From contig CAAGDU010000099.1 in NCBI GenBank assembly GCA_900768725.1, forward strand, positions 1-14,218: a stretch of 14,218 bases of DNA. The letters are read 5' to 3'. The number at the start of each line of letters is the position of its first letter. Position 1 is the stretch's first letter. This DNA is from Bacteroidales bacterium. GTDB taxonomy: Bacteria > Bacteroidota > Bacteroidia > Bacteroidales > Paludibacteraceae. The notes under the pieces were generated by a model, which saw only the letters and a program-made list of their open reading frames with translations, searched no databases and was not told the origin of the DNA. Made by a program: the position numbers and the translations under genes. Of this stretch, positions 1 to 7,870 are shown one piece after another.

Positions 1-10
1 ACTATTTGCG

Positions 11-54
11 TAGCGCTACCTACGCACTTCACATGGAGTGCATAGGTAGCGCTA
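11..54 (-). terminator. Strong hairpin downstream of serA, possible terminator
   Basis: Two 18-base arms (11-28 and 37-54) pair with a single G-T wobble around the 8-base loop at 29-36. The hairpin begins 38 bp beyond the serA stop in the direction of transcription. No T-run follows it on the minus strand (the next bases read CGCAAATAGT), so it is not a textbook intrinsic terminator. It may instead protect the mRNA 3' end or be a dispersed repeat. A smaller dyad (TTAGCA-GTA-TGCTAA, 65-79) lies between it and the gene. Confidence 0.45.
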
Positions 55-91
55 TAACAAAGGCTTAGCAGTATGCTAATAAGGAGTCTTC

Positions 92-1012
92 TCATTTGTT
101 CACTTGGAAGCGTGTGTTGCCGTTTTCGATGAAGTCCACAATCTGCTTGGCGGCGGCAATACCTGCATTGATATTTGCCTCTGCGGTCTGTGCGCCCATC
201 TTCTTCGGGGTAGCGAAATAGCGTCCCTCGAATAGGGTGCGGAACTTCATGTCGGCAGCAGGCATGATGTCGGTGATATACTTCAGGTCGGTGCGCTCTT
301 GCATGAGTTGAATCAACTCGTCTTCGTGAATCACCTCTTTGCGTGCGGTGTTCACAAGGATACCGCCCTTCGGCATACGATTCACAAGGTCGTGGTTGAT
401 ACTCTGCTTGGTCTCCGGCGTAGCGGGGATGTGCAGGCTCACGATATGGCAAGTGCTGTAGAGTTCCTCCGCGCTATGCAGCGGCGTTACGCCGGCAGCC
501 GTCATCGCCTCGTCGGGGCAGAAGGCATCGTAGGCATACACCTCCATGCCGAAGCCCTGCGCAATACGCGCCACGTTGCGACCCACATTGCCGAAGGCGT
601 GGATACCCAGTTTCTTCCCCTTCAACTCGCTGCCGCTGGTGCCGTTGTAGAAATTACGCACGGCATACACCATCAAGCCTAATGCCAACTCGGCTACGGC
701 GTTGGAGTTCTGCCCGGGGGTGTTCATCGCTACCACGCCATGGCTGCTCGCGGCTGCCAAGTCGATGTTGTCGTACCCTGCGCCCGCGCGCACTACTATC
801 TTCAACTGCTTCGCAGCGTCCAGCACCGCTGCATCCACCACATCGGAGCGGATGATGAGCGCATCAGCGTCTGCCACAGCGTCCAGCAACTGCTGCTTCT
901 CGGTATATTTCTCCAGCAAAACGAGGCTGTAACCTGCTTGCTCTACCACCTCGCGAATGCCATCTACAGCCACTTTCGCAAAGGGTTTCTCGGTTGCTAC
1001 TAATACTTTCAT
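92..1012 (-). CDS. serA: Short-form D-3-phosphoglycerate dehydrogenase
   Basis: This gene encodes a cytosolic NAD-dependent dehydrogenase that oxidises 3-phosphoglycerate to 3-phosphohydroxypyruvate, the first committed step of serine synthesis; the next enzyme, serC, lies just upstream. At 306 residues it is the short type without C-terminal ACT domains. Visible motifs are the N-terminal substrate-domain segment VVRAGAGYDNID (73-84), the nucleotide-binding loop HAFGNVGRNVA (138-148), which is a degenerate GxGxxG, and the catalytic Arg224 in NTARKEVI. The usual TPHIGA catalytic histidine region reads TPKKMGAQTAEAN (268-280), with lysines where the histidine normally sits. I recognise this as the form found in Bacteroides. 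The reading frame stays open upstream to an ATG at 1087, but family alignment starts at MKVLVATEKPF, so I place the start at 1012. The 25 extra residues look unlike the family. Confidence 0.93.
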   Translation of the reverse strand: MKVLVATEKPFAKVAVDGIREVVEQAGYSLVLLEKYTEKQQLLDAVADADALIIRSDVVDAAVLDAAKQLKIVVRAGAGYDNIDLAAASSHGVVAMNTPGQNSNAVAELALGLMVYAVRNFYNGTSGSELKGKKLGIHAFGNVGRNVARIAQGFGMEVYAYDAFCPDEAMTAAGVTPLHSAEELYSTCHIVSLHIPATPETKQSINHDLVNRMPKGGILVNTARKEVIHEDELIQLMQERTDLKYITDIMPAADMKFRTLFEGRYFATPKKMGAQTAEANINAGIAAAKQIVDFIENGNTRFQVNK

Positions 1013-1114
1013 ACGATTAACAAGTGTTGTGTAAAATACGGTTGTTCTCTTCTCCTCCCGCTTGGGATTTTCATAGAATCGTTCCATGATAAACTATTTC
1101 AACTTCGCCATACC

Positions 1115-1179
1115 TCTAACAGCCAAAGGCGGTCTAACAGCGAAGCGGTCTAACTTCTAACAGCCAAAGGCGGTCTAAC
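1115..1179. repeat. Tandem TCTAACAGC(C/G)AA(A)G(G)CGG repeat between serC and serA
   Basis: Two identical 24-base copies (1115-1138 and 1156-1179) of TCTAACAGCCAAAGGCGG followed by TCTAAC flank a variant copy (about 1133-1154) carrying AGCGAAGCGG. The block directly abuts the serC stop codon. A related block lies at 9934-9998. The period is about 16-23 bases and no coding function is evident. Confidence 0.85.
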
Positions 1180-2259
1180 TCATATCTTCGCCTCGTAAGC
1201 CTTGATGGTATCTACCAGTGCTTGTACGCCTTCTACATCCATCGCGTTGTAGCAACTTGCGCGGAAGCCGCCTACCAAGCGGTGTCCCTTGATACCTACC
1301 ATGCCGCGCTCGCTCGCGAACTTGAAGAAGTCGTCTTTCAACTCCTCGTACTCGGGCTTGGGCACGAAGCAGATATTCATGCGCGAGCGGTCCTCTTTAT
1401 CCAAAATCGTAGGCACGAACATCTTCGAGTGGTCAAGGCAATCGTAGAGCAGGTCGGCTTTCTGCTGATTGCGTTGGTCTATCCACGCTACCCCGCCGTG
1501 CTCTTTCAGCCAACGGAGGTTGAGCAATGCCGTGTAGATAGGCAATACAGGAGGTGTGTTGAACATCGAGCCGCCGTCAATATGCGTCTGATAGTTGAGC
1601 ATCGTCGGGATATAGCGCGACACCTTGCCCAGCGCCGATTCTTTCACAATCACGAAGGTTACACCCGCCGGCGCAATGTTCTTCTGCGCACCGCCGTAAA
1701 TCACATCATACTGACTTGCATCAATCGGGCGGCTGAGGATATCCGAAGACATATCGGCAATCAAAGGCACATTACCTTTCTTGGTGTAGATCTCTTGCAG
1801 TTTGCGCTCCGAAATCTCCGTACCGAAGATGGTGTTGTTGGTCGTGATGTGGAAGTAGTCGGCATCCTGCGGAATCTCATAACCGCTGGGGATGGAGTTG
1901 GTGGACTCGCCTACCACCTCTACCTCGCCGAAACCCTTTGCCTCTTTGATGGCCTTCTTCGACCATACACCCGTGTTCAGGTATGCCGCTTTCTTCTCGA
2001 GGAAGTTATACGGAATCATGCAGAACTGCAGGCTCGCGCCGCCGCCCAAGAAGAGCACGCGGTAGCCCTCGGGAATGTGGAGCAACTCCTTGAAGAGTGC
2101 TTCTGCTTCGTCCACTACGGGTTGGAAATACTTTGCGCGGTGGCTGATTTCAAGGATAGAGAGTCCCTCTCCCTGAAAGTCCAACACGGCATCAGCCGTC
2201 TGCTTAATCACTTCTTGTGGCAGGATACTCGGTCCTGCATTAAAATTGTACTTTTTCAT
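1180..2259 (-). CDS. serC: Phosphoserine aminotransferase
   Basis: This gene encodes a PLP-dependent, cytosolic class V aminotransferase that converts 3-phosphohydroxypyruvate and glutamate into O-phosphoserine and 2-oxoglutarate; in many bacteria the same enzyme serves pyridoxal phosphate synthesis. The 359-residue length matches the family. The N-terminus KYNFNAGPSILPQEV is diagnostic for SerC, FLGGGASLQF (70-79) is the phosphate-binding segment, and the PLP-lysine is Lys193 in YGGAQKNIAPAG. The C-terminus has VGGFRASCYNA (substrate arginine region). The start at 2259 gives exactly the family N-terminus. The serA start lies 167 bp downstream, so the two are probably one transcription unit, although a repeat block separates them. 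No consensus TAnnTTTG promoter was found upstream; a heptamer array (2308-2431) occupies that position. Confidence 0.97.
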   Translation of the reverse strand: MKKYNFNAGPSILPQEVIKQTADAVLDFQGEGLSILEISHRAKYFQPVVDEAEALFKELLHIPEGYRVLFLGGGASLQFCMIPYNFLEKKAAYLNTGVWSKKAIKEAKGFGEVEVVGESTNSIPSGYEIPQDADYFHITTNNTIFGTEISERKLQEIYTKKGNVPLIADMSSDILSRPIDASQYDVIYGGAQKNIAPAGVTFVIVKESALGKVSRYIPTMLNYQTHIDGGSMFNTPPVLPIYTALLNLRWLKEHGGVAWIDQRNQQKADLLYDCLDHSKMFVPTILDKEDRSRMNICFVPKPEYEELKDDFFKFASERGMVGIKGHRLVGGFRASCYNAMDVEGVQALVDTIKAYEAKI

Positions 2260-2307
2260 AAATGAATGTTTGTATTAGAAAAGGTTATTACTTCATATTT
2301 TTCTCCT

Positions 2308-2431
2308 CCATTAATGCCCGTTAATTAATCATTAAATTCCTTTTATATCCTCCGTTAAAGACCATATAAAGAACCATTAAACTTTGCCTTTTAATGACCT
2401 TTTAAGAAATAAAATTAACGGCCATTAACGG
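2308..2431. repeat. Array of YCRTTAA / TTAAYGR heptamers upstream of serC
   Basis: Heptamers of the CCATTAA/CCGTTAA type, or their complements, occur at 2308, 2318, 2329 (TCATTAA), 2352, 2374, 2391 (TTAATGA), 2415, 2422 and 2425. Some are paired as dyads: CTCCGTTAA (2350-2358) matches TTAACGGAG (2425-2433), and CATTAAA (2375-2381) faces TTTAATG across a short loop. The array begins about 50 bp upstream of serC, so it could be an operator cluster or a structured leader. No known regulator is implied by the sequence alone. Confidence 0.7.
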
Positions 2432-2483
2432 AGAAACTCAACGAAAATTGATGGATAATTATACGGCGATTACACCTTCGCCA

Positions 2484-2530
2484 CTCCCCCGCCTCCCTCG
2501 TAGAGGGGGGAGGGGGTAAGGGGGCGGGAG
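2484..2530. repeat. C-rich/G-rich imperfect hairpin repeat
   Basis: A C-rich arm (2484-2499, CTCCCCCGCCTCCCTC) is followed by GTA and a long G-rich arm (2503-2530) in which two alternative G-blocks could pair with it. About 12 of 16 positions match in the first register. A related element with the core TCCCTCCCT-ACA-AGGGAGGGA lies at 9833-9858. It resembles hairpin repeats scattered between genes in Bacteroidales and has no T-run. Confidence 0.65.
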
Positions 2531-2587
2531 GAGGACTCGGCATTCTGCCGCTACGAAGATAATAGACTTATTATCCTTCATCTTTAA

Positions 2588-4990
2588 TCAGTCTGTTACT
2601 TTTTGCCCGAGTATAGTAAAAATAGCCCCATCGGCGCGGCGGATGCGGAGTTCACCGTTTTGCAGATATTTCTTTGCGGGTGAGTTCACGGCTTCCACTT
2701 CCTCTATTGCGTCCATAACGGGCATGCCCTCATAGACGATGTGAATAGGACGGTCGTAGGAGTTGAGCGCGTTCACCTCCATGCGGATGCCGTTGGCGGT
2801 ATGCTGAATGCTGACGTTGCCGCTGAAGAAGAACCAGAACGGCTCTATGAGGTAACCCTCGTTGTCCAAATAGCCAAAGTTTGAAGGATAGGCTTGGTAG
2901 TACATCACGCCGGGCGAAGCCTCCACGGTACCCGGCATGTAGGTGTAGTCGATGAGATAATTTCCCTCCGGCAAGAAATAGGTAGCATCTATCTCTTCTA
3001 CGAAGAAACCAATCTGCGCGAAAGGATATTGTTTGTTGCTGTATTTCCCTAATAGAGTCAAAAATACCTCTCCATCTCGCTCAAAATACTTGGTGATGAA
3101 CAGTACTTGATCGTCTGCAGAGAAGGTGTGGTCTATCTCGCCGTCTTCCGCATCGTGCTCAAGGCGCGTGTGAGTATCGGCGATAAAATGGAGGTTGTAC
3201 ATACGATCGTCCGAGCCAATGAAGCGTGCGTCCATGAACACGGTGTCGTTGCGCACGACAGAGGTAGCTTCGCCCTCCAATAGATAGATAACCTCGGCTG
3301 CTACTTGGTTGGCATCCAACTTGTACATGAAGGTATAAACATCGTAGAAATCAGAATGCTTGAACATGCCGTCCATCGTCCATGTTCCCTCAAGCGTATC
3401 CGCATTAGGACACAGCGAGACGAGATACGTACTATCGTTGGACATACCGTAGAGTTGGAATGAGCCATATTCCAACGCATTGTAGAACTTCGCTTTGCCG
3501 ATGGTTACGTCAATCGTATCTTTGGGCACAGGCACAGCGTACCAGAACGATACCTCATACAGCGTGCCATCATAGTCTTTTATGGTAGCATCCACTAAGA
3601 TGCTGTCTGCGGTCTGACGTACGATGCACTCGGTGTCGGCTATCTTCGATATCACGGTATCCATCTTGCCCGAGGGACGACGTACAGCGTGGTGGAGGTA
3701 GGTGTATTGCGATACGATATCCCCATTACGCGTGGTGAACTCGCCTTCCAAATCATCGGATATAAACGCTACCGAAATCAGATACTCATCGTTCATGTTA
3801 TACACCTGATAACTGCCACCGTTACTGTTGGGCACGATATAAGCGCGGGTGTCGAAGGCTAAAGAGACAACGGTATCGGTCGGTGCTACCAATTGCTGCA
3901 TGGTAATTTGATAGCAGACAGAGTCGGTGGCAAGCACCTCGGCATGAACAATAGTAGAATCGTTAACCTCCTGGATAACTACTTTGCTGTATAAACTATA
4001 AGTGTATGAGTCACCTTTGGCGGTGTGTTTCGTGATACCTACCACGGCATCGGGAGAGGTAAAAGTACCGGTGGTAGAGAAAGAAACAATCTCCATCAGC
4101 ACTTCATACTCATTGTTATAGCCATCCAAAATTAAGGTGCGCGAATAGGTCAAGTTAGAATCGTCAATGGTCAGATTGTTGATGGCGATATCTACCGTAT
4201 CTTTCGGCGCGGGGATGTTGTGCGTCATGCGCAGTTGGTAGAGCACCGTGTCGGTAGCAAGGAAACTGAATTGGAAATCATAACTTTTCCCGTGCATAGT
4301 GACGGTGTCTTTCGAGAGCAGAGAGGCTACGCCGTCTTCGTCTATCAGCAGCGAAACTCGTTTGCCATCGGGGAAGAGCACATAGGTATCGCCCGGAATG
4401 AGGTCAGCCAACGAGTAGGCTCCTACGATAGCGGGATTGTTGATTCTGACAGCCGCTTCCGTGCCGTCTTGCAATCTGCCGACTACTTGGAATGCCGTGT
4501 CGCCAATGATATGCAGGTCGGTCTCGGGGAAAGTGTATTGGATGGTATCGCGTGCCATCAATACGGCATCCTCACCATGGACAACATACACATTGCCATC
4601 GCTGCCATCCACGGTTGCATCCAGCATAAGATACTTAATACCCGATAGGAGTTCTTGGTAGTGGATAGTCAGGAATACCGATTCATAATATACATAGGGT
4701 TTGCTCTCGTTGGTCTCGGCATCAAGAGGTTGGAGCATTTGGTTATACTTACCGCCGACAAGATCTGACTTGGTGAAAGTGCCGGTCATCTCTTCTGACA
4801 CATACTGGAAGTGTACTTTGTAGTTCAGTCCATTCACAGGGTACGCACTATTGAACTCAAATAACCACTGTCCGTCGTCTTCATAGTGTATCGGATTGAG
4901 TGCATCCGCTTCAATGCGGATAGTGTCGCCTGCAGCGTAAGTCAGCAGCGGTAAGGCAACGAGTGCCAAAAAGATAGATAGTTTTTTCAT
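2588..4990 (-). CDS. Large secreted protein of about six tandem beta-type domains with a C-terminal tail
   Basis: The function is unknown. Residues 1-20 form a signal peptide (MKK, hydrophobic SIFLALVALPLLTYA). The mature protein is acidic, threonine- and tyrosine-rich and built of diverged units of about 110-128 residues, each opening with DT[IV]: Asp22, 148, 264, 372 and 491, plus a last unit from about 619. Within a unit a GxFT..D strand motif (for example TGTFTKSD 69-76, TGTFTSPD 307-314, EGEFTTRN 415-422, EGTWTMDG 534-541) and a closing DS..V.A.V...D...Y pattern recur. The final unit has LPEGNYLIDY (673-682), EGYLIEPFWFFFSG (711-724) and MEVNALNSYDRPIHIVY (737-753), a combination I associate with uncharacterised Bacteroidales secreted proteins. 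Residues 772-800 (AKKYLQNGELRIRR to ILGQKVTD) form a detached tail resembling type IX-type sorting tails. No lipobox cysteine or enzyme motif is seen. No promoter is apparent; it follows glnS by 83 bp. Confidence 0.85.
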   Translation of the reverse strand: MKKLSIFLALVALPLLTYAAGDTIRIEADALNPIHYEDDGQWLFEFNSAYPVNGLNYKVHFQYVSEEMTGTFTKSDLVGGKYNQMLQPLDAETNESKPYVYYESVFLTIHYQELLSGIKYLMLDATVDGSDGNVYVVHGEDAVLMARDTIQYTFPETDLHIIGDTAFQVVGRLQDGTEAAVRINNPAIVGAYSLADLIPGDTYVLFPDGKRVSLLIDEDGVASLLSKDTVTMHGKSYDFQFSFLATDTVLYQLRMTHNIPAPKDTVDIAINNLTIDDSNLTYSRTLILDGYNNEYEVLMEIVSFSTTGTFTSPDAVVGITKHTAKGDSYTYSLYSKVVIQEVNDSTIVHAEVLATDSVCYQITMQQLVAPTDTVVSLAFDTRAYIVPNSNGGSYQVYNMNDEYLISVAFISDDLEGEFTTRNGDIVSQYTYLHHAVRRPSGKMDTVISKIADTECIVRQTADSILVDATIKDYDGTLYEVSFWYAVPVPKDTIDVTIGKAKFYNALEYGSFQLYGMSNDSTYLVSLCPNADTLEGTWTMDGMFKHSDFYDVYTFMYKLDANQVAAEVIYLLEGEATSVVRNDTVFMDARFIGSDDRMYNLHFIADTHTRLEHDAEDGEIDHTFSADDQVLFITKYFERDGEVFLTLLGKYSNKQYPFAQIGFFVEEIDATYFLPEGNYLIDYTYMPGTVEASPGVMYYQAYPSNFGYLDNEGYLIEPFWFFFSGNVSIQHTANGIRMEVNALNSYDRPIHIVYEGMPVMDAIEEVEAVNSPAKKYLQNGELRIRRADGAIFTILGQKVTD

Positions 4991-5013
4991 ACGTATTCTT
5001 TTGATATTGTGAA

Positions 5014-5047
5014 AAGCAGGCGGGTACGCACGCGTACCCGCCTGCTT
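5014..5047 (-). terminator. GC-rich hairpin after glnS
   Basis: A perfect 15-bp stem (5014-5028 with 5033-5047) around the 4-base loop CACG is followed on the minus strand by only TTTTC. It starts 26 bp beyond the glnS stop, so it fits a weak intrinsic terminator separating glnS from the secreted-protein gene. Confidence 0.6.
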
Positions 5048-5066
5048 GAAACTTGAAACCTGAAAC
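5046..5066. repeat. Three tandem heptamers TTGAAAC/CTGAAAC
   Basis: TTGAAAC (5046-5052), TTGAAAC (5053-5059) and CTGAAAC (5060-5066) lie between the glnS stop and the hairpin stem. This is a low-complexity intergenic repeat with no assigned role. Confidence 0.8.
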
Positions 5067-5073
5067 TTGTCTC

Positions 5074-6759
<1,686 letters not shown>

Positions 6760-6767
6760 GATGATAA

Positions 6768-6893
6768 GTTTAGTGTTTAGAGTTGAGTGTTTAGTGTTTA
6801 GAGTGGAGAGTGGAGTGTTTAGTGTTTCGTGTGCATGGGAATTTAATGACTCTCAACTTTCAACTCTTAACACTCAACACTCCACTCTCAACT
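6768..6893. repeat. Low-complexity GTTTAGAGTTGAG repeat with inverted arms
   Basis: The left half (6768-6827) is built from variants of GTTTAGTGTTTAGAG and GAGTGGAGAG, and the right half (6851-6893) is built from their complements. The best arms are 6807-6826 and 6869-6888 (20 bases, one mismatch), separated by about 42 bases, so the transcript can fold into a long imperfect hairpin. It fills the gap between the lpxA stop and the glnS start. It may act as an lpxA terminator, or it may be a selfish dispersed repeat. Confidence 0.85.
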
Positions 6894-6894
6894 A

Positions 6895-7659
6895 TCAGTT
6901 AATTCCGCGCACGACGCCGCGGGGGGAAGCTTTGATGAAGTCCACTATCAGGTCGCGTTCGGGGGTCTGCGGCAGTGTTGCCACGATTTGCTCCAACGCC
7001 TGCGACACGTTCAGTCCGGACATATAGAGCAGGCGGTAGGTCTCCTGAATGGAGGATAGTTGCTCCTTGGTGAAGCCGCGGCGTCCCAGTCCGACGGAGT
7101 TGATACCGCAGTAGGAAACGGGGTCGCGAGCCGCGATGATGAAGGGCGGGATGTCTTTGTTGACGCGGGTTCCGCCCTGAATCATCACGTGTGCGCCGAT
7201 GTGCGAGAACTGGTGTACGAGGGTGCCGCCACCGAGTATTGCCCAGTCGTCCACCTCCACCTCGCCCGCCAACTGGGTGGCGTTGGACATGATGATATGG
7301 TCGTGGAGGATGCAGTCGTGTGCCACGTGGCAGTACGCCATGATGAGGCAGTTGTTGCCCACTACGGTCTTGCCCTTGCTGGCTGTGCCGCGGTGGACGG
7401 TGGCGCACTCGCGGATGGTGGTGTTGTCGCCGATGAAGACATAGGTCTTCTCGCCCTTGAACTTGAGGTCTTGGGGGATGGCGCCCACCACGGCGGAGGG
7501 GAAGATGTGGCAGTTCTTGCCGATACGCGTGCCTTCGAGGATGGTGGCGTTGGCGTCGATGACGGTGCCCGCACCTATCTCCACGTCTTTGTCAATGTAC
7601 ACGAAAGGACCGACCTGTACGGTGGGGTCCAGTTTGGCTTCGGGATGGATGAAGTTCAT
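6895..7659 (-). CDS. lpxA: Acyl-ACP:UDP-N-acetylglucosamine O-acyltransferase
   Basis: This gene encodes the enzyme for the first step of lipid A synthesis, transferring an R-3-hydroxyacyl chain from acyl carrier protein to the 3-OH of UDP-GlcNAc on the cytoplasmic face. The protein is a left-handed beta-helix of hexapeptide repeats (for example IGAGTVIDANATI and VEVDDWAILGGGTLV). The catalytic histidine is His114 in AYCHVAHDC, corresponding to E. coli His125. HRGT (89-92) and GGTRVNKDIPPF match the family, as does the C-terminal helical bundle starting near GLGRRGFTKEQ. From the ATG at 7659 the protein has 254 residues and starts MNFIHPEAKLDPT, which matches the family; ATGs at 7674 and 7719 would add 5 or 20 residues and are less likely. 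It lies downstream of lpxD and lpxC but after a 211-bp AT-rich gap rather than a tight overlap. Confidence 0.95.
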   Translation of the reverse strand: MNFIHPEAKLDPTVQVGPFVYIDKDVEIGAGTVIDANATILEGTRIGKNCHIFPSAVVGAIPQDLKFKGEKTYVFIGDNTTIRECATVHRGTASKGKTVVGNNCLIMAYCHVAHDCILHDHIIMSNATQLAGEVEVDDWAILGGGTLVHQFSHIGAHVMIQGGTRVNKDIPPFIIAARDPVSYCGINSVGLGRRGFTKEQLSSIQETYRLLYMSGLNVSQALEQIVATLPQTPERDLIVDFIKASPRGVVRGIN

Positions 7660-7724
7660 GTTGCTATGTTCCATATTGCTAACAATTTGCGTGAGTTCGA
7701 TATCAATGATACCTTTCAATAGTC

Positions 7725-7742
7725 AAAAACTAATTAGTTTTT
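7725..7742. promoter_or_regulatory. Perfect 18-bp AT-rich palindrome upstream of lpxA
   Basis: AAAAACTAA (7725-7733) is immediately followed by its reverse complement TTAGTTTTT (7734-7742). It has no loop, which suits a protein-binding dyad better than an RNA hairpin, although on the minus strand it also ends in a T-run after lpxC. It lies 66 bp upstream of the chosen lpxA start. No clear TAnnTTTG promoter was found in this gap. Confidence 0.45.
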
Positions 7743-7870
7743 TGGAAATAAATTGATGGTTAATTACATGTAAATTATACGTTGAAGAGAATAATATTTG
7801 GACAATTTTTGGAAATTTTTGTTGAAATAATTATCCGAAAAGGTGTATTTTGTATTGTTTCTTGCCTGTG

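Larger units (their letters stand above)
2260..2587. other. 328-bp non-coding leader region upstream of serC
   Basis: I see no open frame with protein character here. Going from serC outward it holds a short AT-rich leader (2260-2307), the TTAAYGG heptamer array (2308-2431), an AT-rich stretch, a G/C-asymmetric hairpin repeat (2484-2530), a small dyad CGGCA-TTC-TGCCG (2538-2550) and the 3' flank of the large secreted-protein gene. I searched the minus strand for TAnnTTTG and found no match, so the serC promoter is not assigned. Confidence 0.7.

Noticed and set aside
1013..1087. 25-residue N-terminal extension of serA
   Set aside because: The residues (MERFYENPKREEKRTT...) are charged and unlike the family, whose N-terminus begins with the MKVLVATEKPF strand.
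1115..1179. CRISPR array
   Set aside because: Units of 16-24 bases abut without unique spacers of constant length, there are only three, and no cas gene is present.
1222..2265. 347-codon plus-strand open frame antisense to serC
   Set aside because: The minus-strand frame is a complete SerC with the PLP lysine; the antisense product has no domain and arises from codon bias.
7660..7719. 20-residue N-terminal extension of lpxA, or a separate small leader peptide
   Set aside because: Family alignment begins at MNFIHPEAKL; the extra residues show no hexapeptide pattern, although the ATG at 7674 cannot be excluded.
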